Positions 33,261-41,830 of a stretch of DNA of 64,000 nt are shown piece by piece. Each line of letters begins with the position of its first letter. The first letter of the stretch is position 1. The translations under genes and the position numbers were made by a program. The stretch is from positions 1 to 64,000 of the forward strand of contig NZ_DASRBQ010000002.1 of assembly GCF_035653575.1 (NCBI RefSeq). The letters run 5' to 3'. The notes beneath the pieces are model-generated. The model searched no databases, was not told the origin of the DNA, and saw nothing but the letters and a program-made list of their open reading frames with translations. Source of the stretch: Actinocrinis sp035653575. Its GTDB lineage: Bacteria; Actinomycetota; Actinomycetes; Streptomycetales; Catenulisporaceae.

Positions 33261-35099
33261 TCAATCCGAGACGGAGCGCACCCACCACACCGCCGTGTCG
33301 GGCGGAAGCAGCGCACTGGCGTGGGCCGCGCCGGCAGCAGGCGCGTCGCTCACGGCCGCCTCGCCGCCGAGGGCTGTCGCGGCCTGCGGCAGGGCGCCCT
33401 CGAGTTCGACGAGTTCGAACGGGCCGCTGGCGAGCACCGGCGTGCCGGGGACGGGCAGCGCCACCGGTGCGCTGCCGGTGTTGACGGTGCAGACGAATCC
33501 GGGCTCGCGGCTGAACACCAACGTGCCGGCCGGAGCGTCGATCCACTCCAGCCCGCCGTCGCCGAGCGCCGGATGCTCCCGGCGCAGCCGCAGCGCCTCG
33601 CGGTAGAGCCCGAGCATCGAGTCAGTGTCCTGCCACTGCGCCTCGACGGTGCGCGCCGCCCAGTGCGCCGGGGCCGGCAGCCAGCCGTCGGCGATGCCGA
33701 GCGGGGTGAAGTTGAACGGCGGGGCGGAACCGCTCCACGGCAGCGGCACCCGGCAGCCGTCACGGCCGCTGCTGCCGTCCGCGGAGCGGAACCGCTGCGG
33801 GTCCTGCAGCAGTTCGGCGGGCAGATCGAAGACCTCTTCCAGCCCCAGCTCCTCGCCCTGATACACGTAGGCCGAGCCCGGTAGCGCCAGCATCAGCAGG
33901 GCCGCGGCGCGCGCCCGCCGCTCTCCGGCCTCCCCGCTGCCGTACCGGGTCACGTGCCGCTGCACGTCGTGGTTGGAGAGCACCCACGTGGACGGCGCGC
34001 CGACCAGCCCGGCGGTGGCCAGCGACTGGTCGATCACGGTGCGCAGTGCGGATGCTTCCCACGGCGTGCCGAGGTAGTGGAAGTTGAACGCCTGGTGCAA
34101 CTCGTCGGGGCGCACGTACGCGGCCAGGCGGTCCAGGGACGGCGCCCAGGCCTCGGCGACCGCGATCCGCTCGCCGGGATAGGTGTCGAGAATCCGCCGC
34201 CACGAGCGGTGGATCTGGTGCACCTCGTCCTGGTCGAAGTAGGGCAGCACCGCGCTGCCCAGCATGGTGATCTGCCCGGTGTAACCCACGTCCGGCAGCC
34301 CCTGCTGTTTGATCATGCCGTGCGCGACGTCGACGCGGAACCCGTCGACGCCCCGATCCAGCCAGAACTCCAGTATCTGCTCGAACTGTTCGCGCACCCA
34401 CGGGTTGTGCCAGTTCAGATCCGGCTGCGCGGGATCGAACAGGTGCAGGTACCACTCGCCGGGCGTGCCGTCGCGCTCGACGACACGCGTCCAGGCCGGA
34501 CCGCCGAACACCGATTCCCAGTAGTTCGGCGGCAGTTCGCCGTGCTCGCCCTTACCCGGCCGGAAGATGTACCGCTCGCGGGCCGCGCTGCCCGGCTGCG
34601 CGGCCAGCGCCTCGGTGAACCACTGGTGCCGGTCCGAGGTGTGGTTCGGCACAAGGTCCACGATCACGCGTAGGCCGGCCGCGTGCGCCTCGGCGACCAG
34701 CGCGTCGAAGTCCCCGAGCGTGCCGAACAGCGGATCGACCGCGCAGTAGTCGGCCACGTCGTAACCGCCGTCCGCCATCGGGGAGGGGTAGAACGGCGTG
34801 ATCCACACCGCGTCGACACCGAGGGCGCGCAGGTACGGCAGCCGCGTGCGGATGCCCAGCAGGTCGCCGACTCCGTCGCCGTTCCCGTCCGCGAAGGACC
34901 GGATGTACACCTGGTAGATCACCGCCTCGCGCCACCAGGCCGCGCGCTCATCCGGCGGCGCGGACAAGTCGGCTGAGGGCTGGGCGGGCAGCGAGCCCAC
35001 GGGCCGCGCGGGGTCGGCGGCGATCTGCGTCGGCTGGGCCGGGACCGCGGAAAGCAGGCGGTCGGGTCCGGTCACGGTCATGGTCTGTATGTCTTCCAT
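33261..35099 (-). CDS. GH13-family alpha-glucosidase
   Basis: Cytoplasmic glycoside hydrolase of about 612 residues cleaving alpha-1,4 or alpha-1,6 glucosidic bonds. The GH13 regions are intact: region I DLVPNHTSD, region II GFRVDVAHG with the nucleophilic Asp, region III VAEAWAP with the acid Glu, and region IV LSNHDVQRH. The opening WWREAVIYQVYIRSFADGNGDGVGDL matches the oligo-1,6/alpha-glucosidase subfamily (only the span is given here as a guide). A later ATG at 35081 is an alternative start. No transporter genes lie nearby. Confidence 0.9.
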   Translation of the reverse strand: MEDIQTMTVTGPDRLLSAVPAQPTQIAADPARPVGSLPAQPSADLSAPPDERAAWWREAVIYQVYIRSFADGNGDGVGDLLGIRTRLPYLRALGVDAVWITPFYPSPMADGGYDVADYCAVDPLFGTLGDFDALVAEAHAAGLRVIVDLVPNHTSDRHQWFTEALAAQPGSAARERYIFRPGKGEHGELPPNYWESVFGGPAWTRVVERDGTPGEWYLHLFDPAQPDLNWHNPWVREQFEQILEFWLDRGVDGFRVDVAHGMIKQQGLPDVGYTGQITMLGSAVLPYFDQDEVHQIHRSWRRILDTYPGERIAVAEAWAPSLDRLAAYVRPDELHQAFNFHYLGTPWEASALRTVIDQSLATAGLVGAPSTWVLSNHDVQRHVTRYGSGEAGERRARAAALLMLALPGSAYVYQGEELGLEEVFDLPAELLQDPQRFRSADGSSGRDGCRVPLPWSGSAPPFNFTPLGIADGWLPAPAHWAARTVEAQWQDTDSMLGLYREALRLRREHPALGDGGLEWIDAPAGTLVFSREPGFVCTVNTGSAPVALPVPGTPVLASGPFELVELEGALPQAATALGGEAAVSDAPAAGAAHASALLPPDTAVWWVRSVSD

Positions 35100-35210
35100 C
35101 AAGCGTGTTACGTCCGGGCGACGATAACCCACGCCTCAGGCGCGCTGCTCCGAAGTACCGCAGTCCGGGCGGTGAGCCCGGTCACAGTCCCTCGCCCCAC
35201 CCCTGGAAAA

Positions 35211-35228
35211 GTGATATCACTATGATAG
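35211..35228 (+). promoter_or_regulatory. GTGATATCAC palindrome with repeated TGATA, candidate operator
   Basis: A perfect ten-base palindrome (35211-35220) is followed by a second TGATA (from 35223), giving half-sites 11 bases apart, about 50 bases before the SPFH start. Such repeats suit a ribbon-helix-helix protein, and one is encoded as the second gene of this unit. The hexamers could also overlap the promoter -10. Confidence 0.45.
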
Positions 35229-35269
35229 ATGGTGGTGCAGGGAAGCACCGCAGGGGAAAGGAAACGACG

Positions 35270-36199
35270 ATGTCGACGACCTCGGGAACGGGGACCGGTT
35301 CGATCCGCGCCGGCCGCACGGTGCGCATGCCGGAGGCCCCGGTCAGCGAGCGGGAAGCACGCTCGGTCACCGGCTGGGGACCGCTGGCGGCCAGCCTGGC
35401 GGTGATCGCGCTCGCCGCGTCGCTGCAAGCCGCGATCGGCAAGCCGTGGTCGGCGATCACCGGCGCGGTGCTCTACGTGTTCGCGGTGATCAACCTGTTC
35501 GGCCTGACCGGAGTCTTTCCGGGGCAGGCGCGGGTGGTCTCGCTGTTCGGCCGCTACACCGGCACGGTGCGGGCGACCGGGTTGCGCTGGGTGAACCCGT
35601 TCACGGCGCGCCGCAAGGTCTCCACGCGGGTGCGCAACCATGAGACCACGACGCTGAAGGTCAACGACGCGGACGGCAACCCCATCGAGATGGCCGCGGT
35701 GGTGGTCTGGCAGGTGCGGGATACCGCGAAGGCGGTCTATTCGGTGGATGACTTCGCGGCCTTTGTCGCGATCCAGACCGAGACCGCGGTACGGCACATC
35801 GCCACCGGCTACCCGTACGACGCGCGCGAGGAGGGGCGGCTCTCGCTACGCCAGCACGCCGACGAGATCACCGCGCGGCTGAGCGCGGAGATCTCGGAGC
35901 GGGTGGAGCTCGCGGGCATCGCGGTGATCGAATCGCGGATCACCCGGCTCGCCTACGCTCCGGAGATCGCCCAGGTGATGTTGCGCCGCCAGCAGGCCGA
36001 CGCCGTGGTCGCGGCCCGGCGGCGGCTGGTGGAAGGCGCGGTCGGCATGGTGCGCGACGCGCTCGATAGCCTTAGCGAGCAGGAGATCGTCGAGCTGGAC
36101 GAGGAGCGCAAGGCCACCATGGTCAGCAACCTGCTCGTGGTGCTGTGCAGCGAGCACGCGACGCAGCCGGTGGTCAACACCGGCACGCTCTACCAGTGA
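35270..36199 (+). CDS. SPFH/band-7 domain membrane protein
   Basis: Protein of 309 residues of the stomatin/prohibitin/flotillin class. Two N-terminal hydrophobic segments (about 40-62 and 64-82) anchor it, followed by an SPFH domain (about 90-255) with GLRWVNPFTARRKVSTRVRN, AAVVVWQVRDTAKAVY and the C-terminal helical part (VMLRRQQADAVVAARRRLVEGAV). Such proteins form membrane microdomain scaffolds. The ATG has AAAGGAAAC upstream. A small ribbon-helix-helix gene follows nine bases after the stop. Confidence 0.88.
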   Translation: MSTTSGTGTGSIRAGRTVRMPEAPVSEREARSVTGWGPLAASLAVIALAASLQAAIGKPWSAITGAVLYVFAVINLFGLTGVFPGQARVVSLFGRYTGTVRATGLRWVNPFTARRKVSTRVRNHETTTLKVNDADGNPIEMAAVVVWQVRDTAKAVYSVDDFAAFVAIQTETAVRHIATGYPYDAREEGRLSLRQHADEITARLSAEISERVELAGIAVIESRITRLAYAPEIAQVMLRRQQADAVVAARRRLVEGAVGMVRDALDSLSEQEIVELDEERKATMVSNLLVVLCSEHATQPVVNTGTLYQ

Positions 36200-36208
36200 G
36201 CCGCGGTC

Positions 36209-36427
36209 TTGACTGAGCGCAAGCAGATCCTGCTGCGGCTCGACCCGGCCGTACACGACGCGCTGGTGCGGTGGGCGGCGGACGAGTTGCGCAGTACCAC
36301 CGCGCAGATCGAGTTCCTGCTGCGGCAGAGCCTGAGCCAGGCCGGACGGATGCCGAAGGAAGTAGGCGGCCTGCCGCGCCGCGGCCGCCCGCGCAAGCAG
36401 ACGGACCCCGGGGACGACGAATCCTGA
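36209..36427 (+). CDS. Small ribbon-helix-helix (Arc/CopG-like) protein
   Basis: A 72-residue protein whose N-terminal half (ERKQILLRLDPAVHDALVRW then a helix ending FLLRQSLSQAG) has the beta-strand plus two-helix pattern of Arc/CopG DNA-binding proteins. The tail is basic (RRGRPRKQ). It starts at TTG, nine bases after the SPFH stop, without a strong ribosome-binding site, so it probably depends on upstream translation. The partner role with the SPFH gene and the palindrome upstream suggest autoregulation. It is not paired with an obvious toxin. Confidence 0.75.
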   Translation: MTERKQILLRLDPAVHDALVRWAADELRSTTAQIEFLLRQSLSQAGRMPKEVGGLPRRGRPRKQTDPGDDES

Positions 36428-36484
36428 GATAGTCGTCGAGGCCGGCGGGTGCGGCGTTCGGTTTCGGACAGTAAGGATGCTCAG

Positions 36485-37471
36485 GTGGCAATGACAAACG
36501 CGGCAGACAGTGAACAGACCGAGGACGGGCAGGACACCGACTTCGAGCACGGCATGCTCGATGTCGGCGACGGCAACCTCGTGTACTGGGAGGCCTGGGG
36601 CGATCCCGCCAACAAGCCGGCGCTCATCGTGCACGGCGGTCCCGGCGCCGGGTCCAACCTCAGGCGGCCGCGCGGCATCGATCCGGACCGTTTCCGGGTG
36701 GTGCGGTTCGACCAGCGCGGCTGCGGCCGCAGCACGCCGAACGCCGCCGATCCGGCCACCGATCTGAGCGTGAACACCACCGAGCACCTGCTGCGCGACA
36801 TGGAACAGCTGCGCCGGCACCTCGGTATCGAGCGCTGGATGCTGTACGGCGGATCGTGGGGTTCGACGCTGATCCTCGCCTACGCCGAGCGGCACCCCGA
36901 GCGGGTATCAGAGATCATCATCCCCGCGGTCACCACGACGCGCCGCTCCGAGATCGACTGGCTGTATCGGGGCGTCGGCCGGTTCTTCCCGGACGCTTGG
37001 GAGAGATTTCGCGACGGCGTGCCTGAGGCGGAGCGGGACGGCGACCTGCTGGCCGCCTACGGCCGGTTGATGGAGCACCCCGACCCCGAGGTGCGCGCCA
37101 AGGCCGCCAATGACTGGCTCGCCTGGGAGGACGCCGTCATCTCGATGGAGGTCAACGGCAACCCGGGCGCGTACAGCGACCGTCCCGATGAGGCGAAGCT
37201 CGCCTTCGTCCGGATCTGCGCGCACTACTTCTCCAACGCGGCGTGGCTGGAGGAAGGCGAACTGCTGCGCAACGCGCATCGCCTCAAGGGCATCCCGGGG
37301 GTGCTGGTGCACGGCCGCCTGGACATGGGCGGACCGCCGGTGACGGCGTGGGAGCTGGCCAAGGCGTGGCCTGACGCAGAGCTCTTCATCATCGACGACT
37401 CAGGCCACACGGGCAGCGACGCGTTCCGTGATGCGCTCATGCGGGCGATCGATCGCTTCGCAGAGCGCTGA
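36485..37471 (+). CDS. pip: Proline iminopeptidase (alpha/beta hydrolase)
   Basis: S33 family peptidase of about 328 residues that releases N-terminal proline. The oxyanion motif HGGPGAGSN, RFDQRGCGRSTP, the nucleophile elbow GGSWGSTL, the Asp in HGRLDMGGP and the His in DDSGHTGSD complete the catalytic triad. All are typical of proline iminopeptidases. The GTG has AAGGA seven bases upstream; the ATG six bases further and an upstream GTG at 36449 are alternatives. It lies 57 bases after the ribbon-helix-helix gene and may share its transcript. Confidence 0.92.
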   Translation: MAMTNAADSEQTEDGQDTDFEHGMLDVGDGNLVYWEAWGDPANKPALIVHGGPGAGSNLRRPRGIDPDRFRVVRFDQRGCGRSTPNAADPATDLSVNTTEHLLRDMEQLRRHLGIERWMLYGGSWGSTLILAYAERHPERVSEIIIPAVTTTRRSEIDWLYRGVGRFFPDAWERFRDGVPEAERDGDLLAAYGRLMEHPDPEVRAKAANDWLAWEDAVISMEVNGNPGAYSDRPDEAKLAFVRICAHYFSNAAWLEEGELLRNAHRLKGIPGVLVHGRLDMGGPPVTAWELAKAWPDAELFIIDDSGHTGSDAFRDALMRAIDRFAER

Positions 37472-37490
37472 GTCATATCCCTCTGCGCGC

Positions 37491-38543
37491 TCAGCGGAAG
37501 GCGGCGCGGCCGGCCTGGCGAAGCAACAGCTCCGAAAGGCCGGCGCCCGGTCCCGGCGCGCCGGCGACCGGGTCGAACACCGCGGGCTCGCCCTCCGGGA
37601 TCCACGGCAGCCGCGCCGCCGCCGCGACCGCGTGGACCAGCTCGACCAGCTGCGGCCGGTCCAGCGTGGCCGCGTCGAGCAGCGGGCAGCCGCCCTGGTC
37701 CGCCAGGGCCCGGTCGTGCCCGAGGTCGACCAGCGCGCCGACCCGCGGCGCGATCAGCTCGTGCCAGCCCTCTGCGATCGAGCCCCCACCGCGCTTGCGC
37801 GCGCCACGGCGGTCCGTCACCGCCACGACGATCCGCTCGACCGGCAGCCTCACCTCGGCCATGCAAGTGATCGCATCGATGGTGCGCCGCAGCGACGCCT
37901 CGCCGCTGTCGGTCACCCACACGGCGGCGGTGTTCAGGAACGGGGTGGCGAACCAGGATGCGATCACGGACAGCGGGCCGCCGACCGCCTGCGCCGCCAG
38001 CCGCGCCCCCTCCAGGGCGTCGCCGTCCACCACCGCGGCGCGAAGAGCGGGCAGCACCGGCAGCCACCATCGCGGACCGGGATCCCCGCCGAGGTAGGAG
38101 GCCGAGGCGGGTCCGGTATCGGTGAGCACCCACAGCGGCGTCGGCGCGGCCACGGTCAGGTGGGAGAGCGACGCGTCAGTGAGCTGGGAGAGGCCGCCTT
38201 CCGCGCCTCCGGCGGTGCCGCGGTAGCCCGCCAGCATGCCAGTGCCCGAAGACGCCGGCGTCGTGACCCACGAGGGCCAGGGCGTGTTGCCGCGCGCCGC
38301 GCAGTCCAGCACGGCGGTGCCGCGGTTGTCTCCGGGTGCTGTGACGGTGTGCCGGTGCAGCGTCGCGCCCAGCAGCGCGGCGACCGTCGTACGGCCCACT
38401 CCCCCGCAGCCGGACAGCACGGGCACCACGAGCCGCCGGTCCGGGGCGAGCAGGACCGCGCCACCCGCCGGCGCTTCCGACGCCGCCGCTGCGGTTCCGG
38501 ATGCCGCAGTCACCGCCTGGTGCCTTCCGTCCGGGTTAGGCAC
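37491..38543 (-). CDS. ParA/MinD-like P-loop ATPase
   Basis: Protein of 350 residues with a deviant Walker A motif LSGCGGVGRTTVAALLGA near residue 45, followed by an Ala-rich region and DRRGARKRGG (about 245). The fold resembles the ParA/MinD class, but the other motifs are weak and the usual switch residues are hard to place. It overlaps the stop of the LysM-BTAD gene by eight bases, so the two form one unit. In related genomes such ATPases go with pilus or secretion genes; none is seen here. Confidence 0.7.
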   Translation of the reverse strand: MPNPDGRHQAVTAASGTAAAASEAPAGGAVLLAPDRRLVVPVLSGCGGVGRTTVAALLGATLHRHTVTAPGDNRGTAVLDCAARGNTPWPSWVTTPASSGTGMLAGYRGTAGGAEGGLSQLTDASLSHLTVAAPTPLWVLTDTGPASASYLGGDPGPRWWLPVLPALRAAVVDGDALEGARLAAQAVGGPLSVIASWFATPFLNTAAVWVTDSGEASLRRTIDAITCMAEVRLPVERIVVAVTDRRGARKRGGGSIAEGWHELIAPRVGALVDLGHDRALADQGGCPLLDAATLDRPQLVELVHAVAAAARLPWIPEGEPAVFDPVAGAPGPGAGLSELLLRQAGRAAFR

Positions 38544-41500
38544 GCAAGCCCTCCAGTCCCTCCAGGAGCTCGGAGACGACCGCGTTGGTGGTCGGGTGCA
38601 GCTCCGTCTCGCCGTAGCGGTACCAGGCGCGCACCTTCAAGTCCGCGATGACGTTGTGCAAGCGCTCCTGGTCGCCCTGCGCCGCGATGCCGCGGATCTT
38701 GATCTGCACCAGCCGCTCGTCGTCGGGAGCGCCGAGCAGGCCTTGCTCGGCGGCCCACTGCGCGCCGAGCGAGTCGCCGCGGGCCAGCCGCCGCGTGGCC
38801 AGCCGGTGCGCCGCGTCGGCGACGATGGCGGGCACCTCGGTCTCCTGGGTGCCGAAGCCGAGCCAGGAGTATCTGCCCGGCGGCCGGTCGGCCAGCAGTT
38901 CGCCGCGCACCAGGGCCAGGGCGCGGGCCAGCGCCTCGTCCGCCTCCGGCTGGTCGCCGAGCCGGCTCGCCTCCGCGTATGCGGCCTGGAACTCGTCCCA
39001 GTCCGAGCGCACGTCCTCGGTCAGGCGCACCACGCCGTCGGCCGCGACCGTGAGCCGCGGCCCGATGCGGTTCTCGCCGAGCCACTCGCGCATGTCGCGC
39101 AGCATCCGGTCGCGAGCGGCCGGGGTGATGCCGCGCGGCCACAGCGCGCGGGCGAAGACGGATGCGGGCAGCCCGGCGCGATGGAAGAGCAGCAGCACCA
39201 GCGCCTCGGTGAACAGCGGTCCGCGCGCGGCATCCGCCGGGCCGACCCCGGTCAGCTCGACGGAACCGAGGATGCACGCGCGTACGCCGACCGGGCGCTC
39301 CAGCAGGTCCACGCCGCCGGCCAACGGTGCGTCGGCAGGACGATAGGCCGGTGCGTAGCGCGGCGCGGCGGCGGCACGAAAGAGCGCGCCGAGCGCTGCG
39401 GCCAGCGCGTCAGGCAGCCGGGAGGCGGTCAGCTCGCCGGGCACGCCGGGTATCCGCATCCTGCCGACCGGGTCAACGCTGAACACGGTGAAGTCCGGCC
39501 ACGGGTGGTCCGTGCCGACCAGCGCGGTGGTGCTGCCGTCCACGCCCGCGGTCAGCATGCGAAGACGCGCGGTGTCCTCCGGGCCGACGCGTTCGGCGAT
39601 CAGCAACCGCACGAGATGCGGGCTGGTCGCGGCGGCCTGTTCTTCGAGGGCGGCGAGGGCCGAGGGAAGGTCGGGGTGAACGCGCAGCCGCTCCGGGGCG
39701 AGCAGGGCCAGTTCGGCGGGCAGGCCCACCGTCTCGATCCGGATCTGGTCAGCCCACGGCGCACAGGCGAGGGTGGCGGCCGCCGCGGCCAGCACCGCGC
39801 GGCGCTGGCGGGGCGGACCGGTGACCGCGGCGCACCGTCCGGCGGAGGCCTCGAGGTCAACGAAGATCTGCTCGTCGTCGAGCGCGCCGACCGCGAGCAG
39901 CAGCGGATACGGCATGGCCGATCGGCGGGTGAGGGCGGGCTCCTTGGTGCAGGCTTCGGTGCTGCTCGCCGTCTGCGGGTTCCTCGGGTAGAGCCAGCGC
40001 CTGCCGTCGGCCACCGCGGTCCACGGCGCCGGGGCCATGGCGTCCGCGTCGGCGAGCACCAGGTGCACGGCGGCCGGATTGGTGTGGACGTAGGTGAGCG
40101 GCGGCGGGAATCGGCCCGCGGCTTCGCAGCCGGCGCGCAGTTCCCGCAGCGATTGGTCGACGACGTCGACGGTGTCGCACGCGGCAGCGGCCCGGATGGT
40201 GCGCTCGACCTCGGCGACCGCCGGGTCCGGTGGCGCGACGACGGAGGCTCCGGGCCGCTCACGGCGGCGGCGCCGTGCGGCGGCGGTCAGCCCGGTGAGC
40301 AGCGCGGCGGCCAGGATCGGCGAGCCGATCAGCGCGACATACGGCAGCACGTCGGCGATCGAGTGCAGGACGGAACCGTCGCTGGTGTGCTCGCCTGACG
40401 GCTCGTCATGCGGCACGGCGGGCCGCGAGGCGACCGGGTGCGGGATGAGGTTGACCGGCGAGGGCTCGACCGGCAGGGCACCGAGCGATGAGCCGTTGTC
40501 CGCGCCCTTACTGGCCGCGCCGCCCTGCGTCGTGGGCACCGCATAGGTCTTCGGCGCGATGCCGTCCGCGGCCGAGTTCTGAATCGGGCTCGAGATCGAG
40601 GGGGTCGCGGACGACGTCGGCGGAGCAGGGGGTGCGGGAACGCTTTGGGCGGGCGAGCTGGAGGCGGCGGAGATGGGCGGTAGCTGCTCGCTCAGGCCCG
40701 GGCCCTCGGCGTCCGGCGGCAGCACCAGCACCCAGCCGGGCCGGATCAGGCTGGCGTGCTGCAGCTTGGTGCCGTCCGGCTGGAGCCGGCCCTCGTTGAG
40801 CGTGAAGATCTCCCGGTAGCGGCGGCCGTCGCCCAAGTACCGCTGGGCGATGTCCCAGAGCGAGTCATGGTGTCGTCCGCCGGGCGGCTCCACTACGTAG
40901 TACTTGAGCGCCGTCACGTTGGCCGCTTCTACGGACGACGCGGTACTGAACGACGCTGTACTGAACGATCCCGGCTTAGGTGCCGCCGCTTTCGACGATG
41001 CCTGATCTGCGGAGGCTATGTCTGTCAATATCGCGGTGTTGTCGCCGAAGGCACCGTCGTCCGCGTATGTCATGCCAATGGTCGATGAAGAGGGCGTACG
41101 CGCGTAATCAGCCTGTTGTCTCGGCTCGGCCGACTGCGTGGTCTGCGACGGCAGGTGTGCTCGCACGCCGAGGTCGATGCCTCCAGGCGCGGCCCCGACG
41201 GCCAACGGACGGGCCGAAGCGGCGGTCGCCGTCGCCGCGGCCACCGAGGCGGTCAAGGCTATCGCGACCAGCGTACGGGCCACGCCTCTGGTGATCACGG
41301 CGCCCGGAAGGTGGATCGTCACCTCGGCGCCGGTCAGCGCGGCTCGGATCTCGACGATGACGCAGGCGGTGAACTCCGCCCACAGCAACCACGCGGCGAG
41401 GTACACCCAACGCAGCAGTGTGTGTACCGTCCACGGGTTGTGCGGTAGGCCATGCGGCAGGCGCACGCCGCTCAGCGGCCAGCCGATCAGATAGGCCAGC

Positions 41501-41601
41501 CCCAGCGGGGCACCGAGGACAAGGCACGCGAGCAGCAGCCAAGCCGCCAATACGACGACGGCAGAGCGTTCGGACCGTCCCGATCGGTCCGGCACACGCA
41601 T
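38536..41601 (-). CDS. Membrane protein with LysM domain and C-terminal BTAD (SARP-like) domain
   Basis: Large protein of 1021 residues. Transmembrane helices near 12-36, 50-75 and 105-125 precede a Ser/Pro-rich part with a LysM module (about 243-305: YYVVEPPGG, DSLWDIAQRYLG, SLIRPGWVLVLPP). A further helix follows at about 425-450, then a cytoplasmic region. The C-terminus holds a winged-helix plus BTAD domain (about 845-1015: FARALWPRGITPAARDRMLR, FQAAYAEASRLG). The domain order would link cell-wall binding to a SARP-like domain. The ATG has GGGGGAGGAC upstream. Known relatives often sit beside Tad-type pilus genes. Confidence 0.85.
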   Translation of the reverse strand: MRVPDRSGRSERSAVVVLAAWLLLACLVLGAPLGLAYLIGWPLSGVRLPHGLPHNPWTVHTLLRWVYLAAWLLWAEFTACVIVEIRAALTGAEVTIHLPGAVITRGVARTLVAIALTASVAAATATAASARPLAVGAAPGGIDLGVRAHLPSQTTQSAEPRQQADYARTPSSSTIGMTYADDGAFGDNTAILTDIASADQASSKAAAPKPGSFSTASFSTASSVEAANVTALKYYVVEPPGGRHHDSLWDIAQRYLGDGRRYREIFTLNEGRLQPDGTKLQHASLIRPGWVLVLPPDAEGPGLSEQLPPISAASSSPAQSVPAPPAPPTSSATPSISSPIQNSAADGIAPKTYAVPTTQGGAASKGADNGSSLGALPVEPSPVNLIPHPVASRPAVPHDEPSGEHTSDGSVLHSIADVLPYVALIGSPILAAALLTGLTAAARRRRRERPGASVVAPPDPAVAEVERTIRAAAACDTVDVVDQSLRELRAGCEAAGRFPPPLTYVHTNPAAVHLVLADADAMAPAPWTAVADGRRWLYPRNPQTASSTEACTKEPALTRRSAMPYPLLLAVGALDDEQIFVDLEASAGRCAAVTGPPRQRRAVLAAAAATLACAPWADQIRIETVGLPAELALLAPERLRVHPDLPSALAALEEQAAATSPHLVRLLIAERVGPEDTARLRMLTAGVDGSTTALVGTDHPWPDFTVFSVDPVGRMRIPGVPGELTASRLPDALAAALGALFRAAAAPRYAPAYRPADAPLAGGVDLLERPVGVRACILGSVELTGVGPADAARGPLFTEALVLLLFHRAGLPASVFARALWPRGITPAARDRMLRDMREWLGENRIGPRLTVAADGVVRLTEDVRSDWDEFQAAYAEASRLGDQPEADEALARALALVRGELLADRPPGRYSWLGFGTQETEVPAIVADAAHRLATRRLARGDSLGAQWAAEQGLLGAPDDERLVQIKIRGIAAQGDQERLHNVIADLKVRAWYRYGETELHPTTNAVVSELLEGLEGLRA

Positions 41602-41830
41602 CGTCCTCCCCCTGCAAGACAGGGGCGCCAGTGGCGACGGGGGCCGCCCCGCGCCGCGTGCTCCCCCTTTGAACACGGTCTTTCCGGGACTCTGACGACA
41701 ATTCACCTCGGCATCGCAGAGCACCGATCCGCAAGCTACCAGCGCTACGCTGGGCAGACAAGACGTCAGCCGAGCGTGACGCGCGGCAGGTCGCCTGCGC
41801 CGCGGCCGGTAGCTGTGCGACACTGCGCAC

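Noticed and set aside
36209..36427. Antitoxin of a toxin-antitoxin pair
   Set aside because: The protein has the ribbon-helix-helix fold, but its neighbours are an SPFH protein and an iminopeptidase, not a toxin.
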